A stretch of DNA of 64,000 nucleotides from Gymnorhina tibicen (GCA_013399875.1 VXAZ01002272.1:186001-250000); one strand, 5' to 3'; positions 42,481 to 57,379 are shown, numbered from the stretch's first letter. Notes: generated by a model not told the origin, from the letters alone. Program-made: numbers and translations.

Positions 42481-45400
42481 TTCCTCCCTCACTCCTGCGG
42501 GTGTCTGCGTACCCCGGAGATGTTGGCTCCTCCATGAACACCCAGCTGTCCCTGGAGCAGGCTCTGTGCTGCCCTGTGCAGGTGTCAGGGCTCACACACG
42601 TGAGAGTCCAGCAGTGGGACAGCTGCCCATGCCTGGCACTCCCCCCAGCTGGGACACCCCGGTCTCCCCAGGGCTTGGGCAGGAGCAGGAGGAGGAAGTT
42701 CCCAGTGCTTACCCACACTTAGAGATAGCTTGGGCATCTATAAATGGGATAGTACACTGCTTTACAGACAAAACCCTTGCTCCCCAGAAACGAGGTCTTC
42801 CTAAAACCAGAGCCTGTTTGTTCATTCACCACCTCCACGTAATTTTTTTCATGCTGTTCAGTGAAAAAAAAAAATTGGCTAAAATTTTTTGAAAGTTCTC
42901 ATCTGTTTTCTTTCATATTGTGGAATACGTTTGTTTTTTCTTCCCATCTGGCTCAGAGATGAAAAAACATTCTTTGATTTCTTTTTCAAAATAAACTCAG
43001 TGTAACGCTACAAAGTTTGTGTGGAGATGTTTTGGGTTTTTTAGACCAAAACAATGAAAGCAAATTACTAGGCAAATAATGCTCTTTTTGGAGAAGATCT
43101 TGCATGCCATGATGATTTTCTTACCCAGAGAACTTCCCAGAGGCATGTGAGTATTGCCAGCCCCATTTTGTGACTGGAAGAAAAAGGAGATTTTCAAGAA
43201 TATTACTCATTTCGATGTCTTGTTTTGGAGATTTTGTTTTTGTTTATCAGGGAGGTGATTTTTAGAAGTGACTTTTTCCAGTGAAACCAACATTGGCATA
43301 GAGCAAATTATTTTTTATACACCTCAGTGAGGGGAGTGGGCTTTTCAATGCTAAATTAAACAGAATGGTGTCCTTCCCCCATCACCCTGCATATTGGAGG
43401 CAGCCATTTCTGCTGCTGTTTTGGAGAGCAGAGCTCAGTGTGATCACAGCAGAGGAACAGCAGCAGAGCAGAGCAATGTCCTGTGTGGGTAAGAGTTAAC
43501 ACCTGACACTAAATTACCACGAGACCCCCTTGATCAGAAACAAGAAGGTTAAGGACTGCTGAGACCTTTGACTCCTCTGCAGCTCAACTTCAACAAATCT
43601 TCCCAAAACCAGCTTATCTTCCATCAGCTTATGCTTTAAAAATAATTAGGGGTTGCTTTGTCCCTTAAATCATTTTGGCTGCTTTTCAAAACTTTATTAG
43701 GAATCTTCTTTTAATAACCAGTGTGAATGCAATTATGTCCAGTTTAGACACATTTGTTCTGGTTCCAGTGCCATCCTTCAGCTTAAATAGCATCTCTCCT
43801 GGGACTGTCAAGTAATTGTAGTGGTCAGTGTGGAGCCATTCATCTTGAGACACAGTAAGGGGTGGTTGAGAACAAACACATCTCTCTGACCAGCTGGGGA
43901 GCCCTGATGACAGAGCCTGGCTCTGATCCCACCATCCAGCCCCACAAGGGATTATCTGAGGACGCTCTGGGCATCTTGCTGAATGGTGGAAGTTTCCATA
44001 CTCTTTTTTGTTAGTGTTGCAAGAGGAAAGAGAGCAACAAAGTGGGTATAAAGAGTGGTTTCCCACTGAATTAGAGTAGGTTACAAGTGCTTGGCTTTTT
44101 ATAAGGCAGTAACACATTTTATAAGGCATTTGAAAAGTCAGTCTGTATATCTGAGTTTAAGCACACTTATTCTGGGTTTACACCAGAGCAGAATCTAAAT
44201 TCAGGTTATACTTAGGTTCTTGATCTTCAAGAGATTAAAATCTCCAATTCAGAGATTAGCATGTGACTTCTACTTTTTCTGTCTGTCCTGCCAAGGCACA
44301 AATCCACTCAGGCAACAGTGTGATTCCAGACTCTAAGGATTGCTTCCAAACTCTCCGTATTTGCAGTCATGCTCCTGCCGGCTGTGCCAGAGGTCCCGCT
44401 GATGGAAGCTGCAAGTCTGAAATGTGACTTTGGAAGAATTTTTTTCAGGAATCCCTCTCATTCAGAAGCCTGGGCATATTGCAAAGATGACATTTAATTA
44501 CATCTCTATTACCCACACTCATATAAAACAGATGATGAATTATTTTTCTGAATGGCAACAATGTATTTTTGTCCACTTTGGTTTTTTATGTCAAAATAAA
44601 AGCCTGGAAGTGGAAATCAGACAAAGCATCCTTGGCATTGCAGTATCCCACTGTAGCAGGCAAGTAATGTTCCTGGATTATTGCCTGTGAGAACAGCACA
44701 AACTGATATCTGAACAACAGACAGCTTCGTGCTATCTTCTCGTAGAAGCAAACTTAACTACAAGCACAGCCTTGTCACTGGTCCTCTGACAGGCTGGGGC
44801 AACCCTGCTTTCCTGCTGTATTTCAAAGAAACTGTAGGAGATAAGAAAGAGAAAAGGTAAAGAGAGAAGAGTTGATGACAGAAGGGGAACAGAGAAAAAG
44901 AGAAAGGGACAGCTCAGGGAGCAGAAGAGAAAAATACGGAGAATGATTGAGGAGGATAATGAACCCTGATGTCCTCATCATGGTTTCTAGTAAGATCAAC
45001 AACAGAGGAGGTCTCTTCTCAGAAACAATATAACAGGGCAGTGTCATGGTTCTCGTAATTAATTCCCATTCTCGGCTGTGCAGAGAACACATCCCTGCCT
45101 TGCAAGAGAGGCATGTCATTCAGTGGGTGCCTGAAGTCATGTAATACTTTCCCAGCACAAACAAAAATTCCTGGTGGCTCCAGGTCTTCTGGGAGCTGGG
45201 TTAAGGCTTTTGTTTTGGTGGTTGGTTGGTTTTTCCTACATGTCCTTTTCCTCCTACACAAGTTTTGAAACACAGAATATTTTCTAGTTTTCCATCTGTA
45301 TTAGAAGTAGGAAACTCAACTTTGGAAGAAAGAACAAAAGCAAGAACATACAGTAGGTCTCCAAGCAACAAAACACTGTCTGGAAAATACGTCCACAGCA

Positions 45401-48400
45401 GTATTTGGACTTGCAGCTCCCGTTTCTATACTAAATTCTCATTGGTATTGACATTTGAACAGGTGTACTTTATGAAGTCAAACATGGATCTTTAATAAAC
45501 AGACTTTAATAAACAAAAGCTGCAGAAATGTACACATGCTAAAAAGAGGATACAAAAAGGAGGTACCCTAGTTTTTAAAAACAGACAGTTGTTGAATTTG
45601 AACACCAGAGACACTTCAATTCCAAATACCCTTGAATTTTCTTTAAAGGTAGCATTTTTAAATGACCAACCACTGACCAACCAAAAACTGATTTTCCCCA
45701 GTTTTTAACTTTAAGATACAAAAGTTGGGGACTCTCAGCAGTCACCAGCTGGTGATTTCATGGGAAAAAACCTAATTTCAAAGGCAGATTGGATCTCTGC
45801 ATACCATTTTATCCAGAGTAGCCATTTTAGGAGTGGGAAGGTGGTCAAAAGACCTGGTCAGGACTCTTCACTAACTGAATTAACTCTCTGTGGAGAAGGA
45901 GAGCACTTTATTTATTTCAGACATCACCACAAGGTCTCCCAGTCTGTGTCTATCTTGTGGCATTTTACATATGAGAAAATTCTAAAAATAAAATAAAACA
46001 AGAAAAACCACAGGCAGAACAGCTGTTGTTCTACCCAGACAAAGCTTTGAATGAAAGCCATTATGACAGACCAGACTCCGCAATTGAAAAGCCATCTACA
46101 TTTTCAAGTCTGATTCCAACTGTAAGTCTTTAGTTATATATATGACAGATTAAAAGACTCTGGCCTCACTGCACTTCTCCGTGGCAAGAGAAAAACCATC
46201 TGTACAGCATCACTTGTGGTTGCTTCAACTCTGTAGGTACACATTTTTAAAGGACATGGTGATGTATTTTTTCATTTCCCTTCCCTTTATTTTAACATGC
46301 AGCAAAATCACGTGCATGGCATTTTTCCCAACCCTCTGGTAGTTGGGACTCTGGTTCAGGAGACTGATGTGTTTTGATTTGCTCTTTTCCCTCAATTTGA
46401 GGGGCTACTGCACTATTTCCTTTGTGATCACACCAGCCAGGGTAAAAACCTTGTATGAATATATGGCTGCAAAACCAGGAAAAAGAACCAGGAACGCTGC
46501 TCTCTTTCCAAGCACAGAGAGACAGTGAAAATGAGTGTACACCATGTAATAGGCTGCACAAACCCATCTGGAACTGACTGCCACAGCATTCTGGCCATGA
46601 TCTGGGCTACTCACGCCATGGATATGGGATGAGGAATGACAGTCCGTCCACGTGGAGAGCCAAGAACAAGCTTCCCAGAGCCCAGGCAAGCCTTGTTTTG
46701 ACAGTTTAATCACCATTTGAGAAGGACATGGCTCTTGTACCACAGTAGTTGGAGGCAGCTCTCCCCCTCCACCATTGATGCTGCAGCCAGAGGTGCTCCC
46801 ATGCTCAAAGACCCCAGATAACACTGGATCACCTACTTTCCAATGCACATGCGGCATCTTGCAAGGTTCAGTCCTAATTTTTGAACATTTTGAAAAAGAA
46901 GTTTAAGAAATCAGGTGAAGAATCTGACATTCTGCTGGGAAAATAAAAACAAAAACAGATACTACCCCAAACCTAGAACAGGTAAATTCTTTGATCATTA
47001 GTTAAAATACGTGATAAGTAAAGCTTAGGGAAAATACAGTATTAGTTGTAATTTATTGTCAGTGTGACCAGGGCTGTCAGGCACTGGAAAAGAGCACACA
47101 CCACACACCTCTTCACAGGAAATGACACATCTGAGAGGACACAAAGTATAATACCCGTGGGAGGACAGAATCAGACCCATTGCTTCTGTTCAAAAGAGAT
47201 TGCTGCCTGAGAAAGAAAAAACAGGAGGAAGGGATTTATTCAGGCATTTACTCCTAAGTGCTATACTGCTCAGGGCCATCTTCTCCCACTGCCAAGGGAA
47301 CGGTCTCAGGCTGTGTCAGATATGCCATGGTGTGAACATCTCAGCCAGCCCACAGAGTCCAGTACCTGTGGCATCATTAGGTGACAGCAAAGAGTGCTCA
47401 CCAAACACAGCACTAACACCACCCAGCACCACACACAACCTGGACCTGATTTAGTGTGGTTCATATAATAACAACTATGATGGCATAAACATTAGATTCT
47501 AGAGCATGAAATATGTGCAGTTGGAAAATATGTTAATTGAAACATCAGCTAAAGGACTTTCAAATTCCGCCTTCTAATTCTGCAACTAATATATCAGAGC
47601 AAATTATGTCATTTATGTGCCAACCAGAGAGAGAAGAAAAAAACTTAGAGAGCATTGTGGTGAGTATCAGCATTTGAATTTAATGGAGAAGCAGTTTTTT
47701 CTAGTAGTGCTCATACTGTGGCTGTGAATTTTTAAATGGACCGTCCCACGCCTAAGAGGGAATTACTGAATGCCACTGTGGTTTAGGCAACAGAAGTCAG
47801 AGGATCTCAATGTCTTTCACCTCTCAGGAAATCAGGTGAAATTTGCCTCGTGTTCTAAAAACTCTGTAGCCTGACAACAGAGGATTTACCCAGAAGATGT
47901 CCATCCCTCTATTCACAGATTCTCTGCAAACACACTCACTCTATAGAGTCCTTTCTCCTGAGGAGTCAACCAGATTCAGTCCTGCTGCTGTCACACAAGA
48001 TTTCTATGTGTAGCAGACTGTCACAAAACCAGTTCATTTTTCTTCCAAGCTTGTGAGATTTTTTTTTAACTAAATAAAACAGTACTTTGTTATAATAATT
48101 AAAGTCAGAGCCTGGCAGAGCTGTAGGAGATATGGGTACTACCATCAATTTTCTTGATGACATTTGGCAAAGATCTAAAGCTTGGTGTGGTAAATCACTT
48201 AAATTTTTGCTTGGCTTTAAACAGATCATTGGTCCCATTGATCAATGTCTAAAAGACTCTTCACCTCAGTTTCTCTCACTATTCACTACAGATGCTGATG
48301 AATTTTTTCAACCAAAGAAAGGTTTTGTGAGTATTCCCACAGAAACACCTGCAAAATATTTTAAGAAAGTTGGCTGAAAGATGGAGTAGAAATATAAACA

Positions 48401-51400
48401 CACAGAAAATATGCACTAGTTCACAAGATATTTATAACTGACTAAGGCAAAACACCCTTTGCCTCATTTACAAAACAGCAGCTGACCCAAACAATTACTG
48501 CTTCTCCTTACATAAGGCAATGAATGAAAGGCCTATACTGAGTGGATAGGCAGAATAATTTAGGGGGTAGGATTTAAGAACAGGACACTTTGATGTCGAC
48601 TCTATCCCTCCCTTTGTAAAAGCAGCAAAAATGTTGTGCTATATCTTCTGTGCCCCTATCTGTGAGAACAGGGGCACAGAAGTAGTGAGATATGGCAGCA
48701 CTGTCTGGCTGATAACAGCATCACCACAACTCCAGGAAGACTGATCCCACCACCAGCACCTCTCAATTTCCCCTTTGCCAGACGCTCCCAGCTCAAAAAC
48801 TGGGATACGACTTGTATGTACTGCTTGCTCTGCTTCAGACGGCCTTTCTTGCAACACCTCTTTCTCTGATTTGCACTTTTCTCATGTGAAGAAGCCACAG
48901 AGGTTTTAAAACATTTTTTGATCCACAGCTTCACCAAGAAAATGGCCCTGCTGCCTGTTTTTGAAACAGAACCCAGCCCTGGATTTTAAAGGAAGGCTCC
49001 ATGTGGCTATATTTAGTCTCTCTAGAGTCTAATAGATACCTGAATAATCTTAGGAACCTTCAGGTGAATACTTTGGAAAATTACTACTGTTCCCTCGGGC
49101 AACCCAGGGAAGTAATTTATATGTGAAACTTAAGTAGGCGAGTTATATATAACAAGAAACAATGTGATCGATAGAAAGCTATAGTCAGGTGTTATATTTT
49201 GTCATTTGGATATTTTATCTTCATGTTAGAAACCACACTGTTACCTGAGCATCTCTACTGCTGTGAAGTACAGGGGTATCTCAGATTACTAATCCTACTC
49301 TAAAAAATTCAGGGGGAAATATATTTTTCCCTTTTGTTTGGTGGACTGACTTTGTGTGCTGGACAACTCTTTGCACATATTTCTCCATGTAGTGAGTTCT
49401 CATTTTTTTCTCCCACCTGCTCTGGAGGAGTGTAAAACAACTTGAAAACAAGGAGAAAATGTACCACAATGTCACTTAAATTGGCACTTAGAGTCAAGGA
49501 AAGTAAAGAAAGTGAAACTACTTCCAGTGTGTCCTCCCCCTTCAACTTCTTCCCCAAGAGCCAGGGGAACTTTCTTGTGTGGTAGTGGATGCTCTCCTTT
49601 GGCTGTTTGCCCAGATCCCAGGTTCAGCAAAGCACAGGAACTTGTGTAGGAATTTTTCTTTGGAGCTACCTGCATGCTTCAAATATATGCTAGCAGACTG
49701 TAGTATTAACAATGACCTAGTGAAACCTTGGTTTTGAATTGTTTTTGCGAATGTGTTGCTGTCACAGCTCTGAGCACAAGCTCCAACAACTGGTTGAAAA
49801 TCCAAAACCATAGCTCAGAGGCTCAGAGTTTCTCATGCTGCCATACAAACACTCTTGTTTTAATTATATAATTGTGAAATTCCTCAACAATAAAAAGTCC
49901 AGTGGCCAGTATCTATGCCAAACTATTAGAACAGTTAGAGAATTTAAGTCTCATTATGAAGAATTCAATACCAAATGTTGTGAGGAAACTGAAACTGTTA
50001 ATATAATGATTGTGAATATGCAAAGAATCCAGACTTGTGAGAGTCTGAGGAACCAGCTAACTAAGGAGAGAAATCACAGTGACATTGCAGGTACTACAGT
50101 GCTAGATATACCGCTTAATACATGCAGTTTGCAATCTGGTTTCACAGTTCTCTGTCTCAGGATCATAACCAAGTCCCAGAAAAAGTGAGAAGGTTGATCA
50201 AATTTTTCTTCAGTTTTGTAAGAAGCAGCTAAGGTCAGAAGTCATCTGTAAAAGCAACAGATCTGAGATTATCTTGAGCAAGTCAATTTAGCCATTGCTC
50301 CTAGGCTGCAGCCTGCTGAAGGGTGTGTGTGTGTGCAATCATCCTGCTAGTATGCTGGTCTGCTCCACTTGCCAGAACAGAGCACAAGTAGGGGAGATCA
50401 TTAAGTTATTTCTGTCATTGAGATCCATCCCACCTAATTTATGGTACTTAACTGAGTGCCTAAGAGATAAGCATACTTGTCCTAGGCTGTCTGTAAGGAC
50501 AACAGACCACCACAGTGTCACTCTCACCTAAATCCCAAATCATCCCTTTATTTTATCAGAAGATGTGTTTATGAAGGCTGGGCTCCTCACCTAGTTCCAC
50601 ACATGACTGGAATCTGGGCCCTACTGAAGGAACAGAGCTATCTATGGGACATAAAACTGAATACAAATTAGTAGGTCTTCTACCCCTCACCTTTTATCTC
50701 AATGCATCTGAGCCTGCCATTCCCACATCTTTTGTAGGAGTGATGTTCAAGAGCTTAGCTTCAAGGCTCTTCATCTAGGAGGGACCCAAGAAGAAAACAG
50801 CCTTATCACTCTGCCCAGTGATGACTAAGGACATTGTTTGAACAGTCTCAGAGCCTAAGAGGGCTTTGCTATCAACCAGTGCCATTTTGCCATCAGGGGT
50901 ATTAGCATTCTCTTTGTTCATTTGTTGTCACTTAGGTTGATTCTTCTGCTGGGAGATTAGAGGACTTTTCATAACAGAGTCTCAGCAACCTGCTCACCAC
51001 ATGTTACAGTCACACAGGATATGAGGAACCCTTGGAAAGGAGTTTGGCTGCATCACCATAGTGGGTTTCACCATGGCAATAACACTTGATCTTCTGGGCC
51101 TGCACTGTCTTCTTTCAGCTAGAGAAACAGCTCATCTCGGTGAAGGTGATTGTGCATGTGAGAGCAAGGGTAAAAAGCTTTAGGTTTGCTACAAATTGCA
51201 ATGTTAAAGGACACTGGATCTCTTCATGAGCTTTCTCCAGTACTGTATGACAGGCAAGGCTGCTTGGAAAAAGACAGCTTCTAATAACAGTGAGCACTTG
51301 GAGATAACTGACAAAAATATAAACACTCTGCTGATTCCAAGTCTGTTCAGATGTTTTGACTGAACAAGCTATACTTCCAAATGCCTTTCCATACTTCAGT

Positions 51401-54400
51401 AGGTGAACTGTGTTTTAGTAGTTAGATAGTTGCACTAAGGAAATGTTCAAAACAAGAAAACCTCTGGGGCATTTATATCATGGGGAGGCATGTTGATGTT
51501 GCAGGGATTTTAAAGTGATTGGTTTCTCTAAAGCAATAAGAGTGACTAATTTCCCTTTCTATGAATCCACATATGCTCAGTTCTCAGATTTTGAAAGACA
51601 GCCAAAACTACATTCTTTCAGGCTTTAAGTTGATATAAATAAAGTATAACAGAGAGCCCCAATAGCAAAGTTTATCAGTGACACATGCCTTAGTTAGAAT
51701 TTACACATGGACATGGCTGGATTTTTCCACTTTGTCTTCAGATGGCTCTTAAAGAATGTCATCAGTTGCTGTAAGATGGCAGTTTCCAGCCACAATCCCT
51801 CTGAGAGGAGGACACAAAACCCTCATGCATGGACAATCTAGAATTATATTTGGAGAACAGCAGGCTGAGGTGAAACACAGGTCCACAAAGAGCAAGGTAC
51901 TTTACAAACTTCCATTTGGGTATGGAGAACTTATGGGTTGTGCAGTGTTAAAAAAAAAAAACAACCCAAAACAAAACCCAAACACAGATATAGCAGAAAG
52001 GAATATATTCATAAAGAGAGCTGGGAGATGTGACATGTACAGTTTGCTAATTCCCTGCTGGTCCCCCCTATGCTTTTTGGGGTTTTTTCAAGTATCTTAA
52101 TAAAATTGTCAGCTGTAGGCCTTACGTATTTTAAGATATTATACTGAATTTCAGTACAGTTTTAAATATATTTTTCCATTCTTTCTTTTCTTCACTCTTT
52201 ATTGAGGAGAACCACCATGTGAGTGCAGTACATAGTGATCATGCAACAACTATACTAGAGGATCACCTCTTGTAAATTATGTCCTGTGCTGAAGTACAGA
52301 AGAGATACAGCAGCTGACAGAGCAACAAATTCCGATATAAAAACTTCACCCGGATCATTTGCCTTGTTTGGGGAGATTTTTGGATGAATTCCTGCTACAC
52401 AGCCTCAGCAGAGCTTTTCCTGATTGCATCTCTGTAGCTTGAACTACAAGAGTTGATTCTTTCTTTTCCGCTTGCCTATGCACGTGACCGTCGGAGGTTA
52501 TTTGGACTGGACTAAACACTGGTAGGGACCATTTCCTCATTAACCCAAGCCCCACACAGAGAAAAACGTTTGCAGCATGGTAGATTTCTTCCAAAGCAGG
52601 CTGAACATTTGAGCTGAGATGGGCTCTCCCTGCTTAGGTTCTTTTGTTCCTCCAAAGGTTCCTTCTCTCCCTTTCCACTGAGACCAAGCTCATCCTCCAG
52701 CACTCATGACTCTGACCCCTTCTTACATCTTACTCCCACTTCCTTCCCCCTAAGGGTGGGTCATCACACCCACTCTCTTCACCTATGTCTTTCTGGGATT
52801 CTCACTTTCTTGTCTTCTTATTCTCACTTTCTTGACTTCTTCTTTATTACCCAAGCCTGGATTGCTGAGTATCTTTGCTCTCTCATTTCAAATTTATAGT
52901 CAAAGAAAAGCTCATTTTCAAAAGCCTATGATCAGAATTAGTTGCCTACCTCTTCCACTGGCTTTTGTGTGGTTTTTTCTGTGTATGTTCAAACTAGAAG
53001 TTCTTTGGGGCAGAGCTGTAATTTTTCTGAATATTGACAAGGACAAAAAGAAGATGACAAGGAGGAAGGAATGAGCTTCAGTAGTGCAATCCACAGGAAC
53101 TGAATCTACAAAAATGGTATCATTTTTCAGTAACATAATCACAAAACAACAACATACTTCAGAATTCATACCAATGGCAGATGTGAAAGTAACCCCAGGC
53201 ACTTGTGGTATAGAAACATAGGCATGTGGTCCAGAAGATGCCTTCCTGCATTCTTTAATAACTAAGTTTGACATTATAAAGCACTCATGAATTAAATTAA
53301 AGGGGTACCATGTCAGAGTATGCTGAAAATTAGAGGTATGTTGTAAGGAAATTCTAGCTAAAAAATGTCCAACTAATCCAAGTTCTCTGCTGAAATCACA
53401 GTAGTATTGTTAGGTTAGAATCCAAAAAATATTGCTACATGAGGGAAAGAGCTGTTGATAGCATGATTTTTGTGAATAGCAGCCAAATGTGTGACACCTT
53501 GCTTTTGAAAAAAGCCAGATTTCTGTAGTATTAGTAGCACACAGATTATGAATTTTAGTAATTTTTTTTTTGGTAAAAAAAAAAAGACACATTCTCTACA
53601 TTGGGATAAAGCAAACAATATATGGTAAACACTTTTGCGAGGTTTTTACTCTAAGGTCAAATCCCTGTTCTTGGTCATTAAAGTCCTTAGTGGGTCATTT
53701 GACAACCGTTTGTGACCATATTTCCACCTACATGCAGATATAAATTGACATAAATAAAGTATAATACCTGGCAGTATTCCAGGTGTTCTATGCTACCAAG
53801 ACACATGTCCCAGATAAAAGATGAAGAGTAGAAAAATTATTCATCCTCAGATTCACATGTGAAATAGTCTTCTAGGTGAATCGAGGTAAACAAACCCTTT
53901 CTAGGCACTCTTACAAAATTACTTGAAAAATGCCACTAAAATATATCAGTGAAACTTTTCTGCTGTAACTGGTATGAGAGAATGGGATCATATGGTATAT
54001 ATTCCCCAGCAATTTATTCAATAAATTGAGAGAAAACCCTGAAAGTATTAAATGCACCAGAACATCATCATGAGATTTAACAAACATAAAAGTTATATGT
54101 ATGCTCTGGTGAAAAGTGAAATACACTAATAAAATGCAGAAAGATTCTCTATTACTCACTTTATAAAAATGTTACTTAAGTTTTCCTGAGGGGCTATTTT
54201 TTGTGTTAATCTAGCTTCTCCTTCATCAGTCCACACATTATTAATTGTATCTCACAGGCAGTAACAAGCTACAGTGGCTGGCAGGATGCCACCTTAAAAT
54301 TAAGTGCCTAAGGTAGGACACCTTGTATTCATCAATGTTTAAAAGATAAAACTGCCTTGTGCAACTTCCCACGACTGGTTTGGAAATAACAGGTAAGCTA

Positions 54401-56413
54401 TTTTAACCAAGCTACTAAGGCAATTTATCCAGCTTTCATGCCTGTACTTCCACACTGGAGGGTGTGCAAGGTGGTGGGGAAGGAAGTGGGTCGAGAAGAA
54501 AAGGACTTCAGCACAAAGGGTGGGCAATGACGGAGGGAGAACAAAGCACTAAGCCCTAGTGCCATCAGAGATGGGAGGCTTCAGAGTCTCGAAACATGCT
54601 GCTCTTCTGTAGGAATGGTAACAGAAATTTAAATGGAAACTCAGTTTGGCCTTGGAACAGGATTTGATTCCAAAAGGCAGCATCTGGTGAATTTTTTTTG
54701 TAATTCAATTGTAATTGAATAATTTTGTAATTCCAACTACATAGCCTCTTGACGTAAGATGATAGAACATCTGTTCTACCAACTGACCTCTGAGTAGAGA
54801 GGTGTCCTGAGATACTGTTGCTGCTGATTGCTTTCATCCATCTGAGCTTTCAGCTGGTGACAGTATTCAAATCTGGGCTGAAAAATTATTTTGCTTACAA
54901 TACTTCTACAGAAAGCAGTATTTACTTCCTTTTTTCCCCCCTTAGCTTCCCACCTAGCACATACTAGAAGACGGTTTTTTCTAACATACTGCTAGCTAAT
55001 TTAGGACACTGATTCCTCTTCATATCCAGGATAATTGTGGCATTTTAATTTACAGGTACGCAGCACTACTCCTCTGACTGAGCTTCTGATCCCAAAAACC
55101 AGTTTTTTGCTTGCCAGCCCAGAGCACAGTTTGGCACCTCTGTTAAGGAGGTGATGAGGATGGCTTTAAGCAATGTTGTCAGATGTTTCACGGTGACAAC
55201 ACCACGTGGCAAGCAGAAGTGCCACGCTGTTGACATTGCTGTTGAAGGAGCAGTCTCTGCCCTGGGTGCACAGCAGCTGCTGGTGTGAGAACTTCTTCAG
55301 GCACTGCAGCCTCCTTTGTCCACAACCCAACACGAGCACTAACAGCCCAGTGTTGATCCCCCCTGGCATGAGATCTATGAAAAAGTAACAAACACCGTTC
55401 CAAACAGGAAAAATTCGGCATTGAACAAGAGGTGGCTATAAAACCCTATTAAATCACAGTGGTAACTTCGTTCTTCCTCTTCATTTGTTCCTACCCCAAG
55501 AAAAAAACTCTTCAGACACGTTGAACTCATTAACAAATACACTGTACTGCTTTTTTCAGTATGTTGGCAGTCCTCTCTGTTCATATAAAACATTAGTCTT
55601 GGCTTAAGGAATATTTATAGTCAAAAAAATACTCCCATTTCCTTTGACAGTATCTCCTTAGAACACTTCTACTTTCACTTTCTACCATCTTTTTAAAGCT
55701 TAAAAACTTTATAACCGATTTAGAGAGCTCTTCTTTGGTTCTCTTTCATACAGCAAGAGATGGAGGCTAGAATAATCTCAAATTATTCATTTAGAATGAC
55801 CCTTTATTTAGCTGATAATATGATTTAATGTATTAAAATAAGAGATGAGATATGGTGGGGGGGGGGAAGTAAACTTTCTCCCAAGCCTGACTGAAGAACA
55901 TTCAGCAAGTCTCACAGCACGTGCAGGTGACTCATGCAAAAAGACAGATCATGTGGAGCCTGATTGCCATGGTACGAAGCCCCTTTCGCCACGATTTGAA
56001 ATGAATTGGCATGGCTCTGGCACAGCCCACATTTTTTAGGCAGTGCCAAACGATGGTTGCAATTACAGATGAGGTGACAAACTCCGGGCTGGCAGGGTGC
56101 CCCCACCTCCCCCTTAGCGGAGCAGCGTCTGGAACCAGCCACCCAAGCCGCCCCTCACGCTGCATCCTCCTTTTCTGGGCAAACACTTCCCTCTCCCGGT
56201 ACAAAAGCTAACTGCAGCCACACCACACCAAAAAAAAAAAAACCCCACATACTCCCATCTATCCTTTCGTGCGTGATTTTAAATATTTGCATGTAATAAT
56301 GACAATAAATTTAATTTTAATATTATTTGTCTCTTCCCATATGAACAGGATATTGGATGTTTGAGCTTTCTCCCACCTATGAACAAGAGTTTGGCGGTAC
56401 CTGTGCTTTTGGC

Positions 56414-56452
56414 CAGACACCAAGGTCCCTTCTAACCCAAACAATTCTGATC
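56414..56452 (+). mobile_element. CR1 3' tail remnant (short)
   Basis: The short text caaggtcccttctaaccc followed by aaacaattctgat resembles the last 35-40 bases of CR1. The fragment is too short for certainty. Confidence 0.5.
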
Positions 56453-56689
56453 ATGAGAAGTGTAATTTCTTCTGGAAATATTTCTGTCACTGAGCAGGTA
56501 TCCACAGGATATTGCTCAACCTGTAAATTGTGAGCGCTGAGGTGATTTTACTGACAATATAAAAATCCCTAATCATTCTTACTTCAGTGATACTTTGAAA
56601 ATGGTGGCAGACTGTGGCCTAGGATTGCTTATCAGAAAAAAAAAACAACAGCCACATCTGTAGAGTCATTTCCACGTTGGCAGTAATGA

Positions 56690-56773
56690 AACGTGAAGGG
56701 TCTGGGCACAAGTCTGATGAGGAGAGGCTGAGGGAGATGGGGTTGCTTAGCCTGGAGAAAAGGAGGCTCAGGT
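56690..56773 (+). mobile_element. CR1 LINE, left part of a split copy
   Basis: The sequence resembles the CR1 3' region (gaggagaggctgagggag, ttgcttagcctggagaaaag, gaggctcagg) and stops abruptly at 56773. The continuation expected in an intact CR1 reappears at about 57380, so the element is interrupted by the LTR between them. Confidence 0.9.
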
Positions 56774-57379
56774 TGTTGTTCAAAATAGGTTCTTTCACCC
56801 GATATTCAAGAGGCCAATCCACACACTGAGTCGAGGTATTTGATTTATTTACAGTGGTGAGCAGAGAGGGGTGCTGGGTGGCAAATCCACAAAGCCAGCA
56901 CCCCGACTACAAAAATGTTTCACTGCTTATACATTTTAGCAAACAAGGGCATTAATGTTCATTGGCTACAAGTTACATAGTTCTTTTATTCATTGGTATT
57001 CTATCTTCTGTTGGTTAAATAATTCCCTCGTTTCTCATGCTAATTAGTCCGTATGGTCAGGCCTTTTCTTGAGTCGGTGGTCGCAATCTCCCTGTCAGAA
57101 TTACCTTTTACCCAGCTCAAGCTGATTTCACCACAGTTGCCGAGTTGGCTTTGTTAATTCCATCCTTATCTTGGGAGTTCTGCCAAATGTTCTGGTGGCC
57201 TGTAAATTCTGCATTCTTTTGTGTCCACTCTCAGTGGCACAAAAGCTCCCCAAGCTTTGTTAACCTCCGCGCGTCTGAGATCATTGAAACACGTCAAGTC
57301 CTTAGAGATGCCAAACTTTAACAAGGCAACTCTAGTGACAAGTAATTTATCCTTCCAACAGCTGGACATAAAAGTAACC
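56774..57379 (-). mobile_element. Solo LTR of an endogenous retrovirus, minus strand, inserted in CR1
   Basis: Read on the minus strand the element has LTR architecture: a TATA-like box TATAAG (plus-strand 56926-56931), a perfect 10-base hairpin (arms 56868-56877 and 56895-56904), an AATAAA poly(A) signal (plus-strand 56844-56849) and an end in CA about 70 bases later at 56774. No gag, pol or env sequence is present, so it is a solitary LTR. The 5' boundary near 57367-57379 and the target-site duplication could not be resolved by eye. The short open frames in it are not genes. Confidence 0.85.

Larger units (their letters stand above)
39031..56689. other. Spacer between COLEC12 and THOC1; no gene supported
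   Basis: About 17.7 kb without recognisable exons. It contains the C/T-rich repeat at 39281-39424, a 16-base tandem duplication at 42129-42160, a hairpin at 42439-42480 in a GC-richer stretch (42250-42720), a short G run near 55858-55866, a CR1 remnant at 56414-56452, and A runs near 51950 and 56230. Minus-strand open frames of about 150 codons at 43686-44129 and 46405-46857 have no recognised homology. Confidence 0.6.

Noticed and set aside
43686..44129. Minus-strand open frame of 147 codons
   Set aside because: No recognised protein motif or supporting splice context; not distinguishable from chance.
51632..53766. Similar words ataaataaagtata at about 51635 and 53750, as a possible dispersed repeat
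   Set aside because: Similarity is limited to about 20 AT-rich bases and does not extend into the flanks; probably coincidence.
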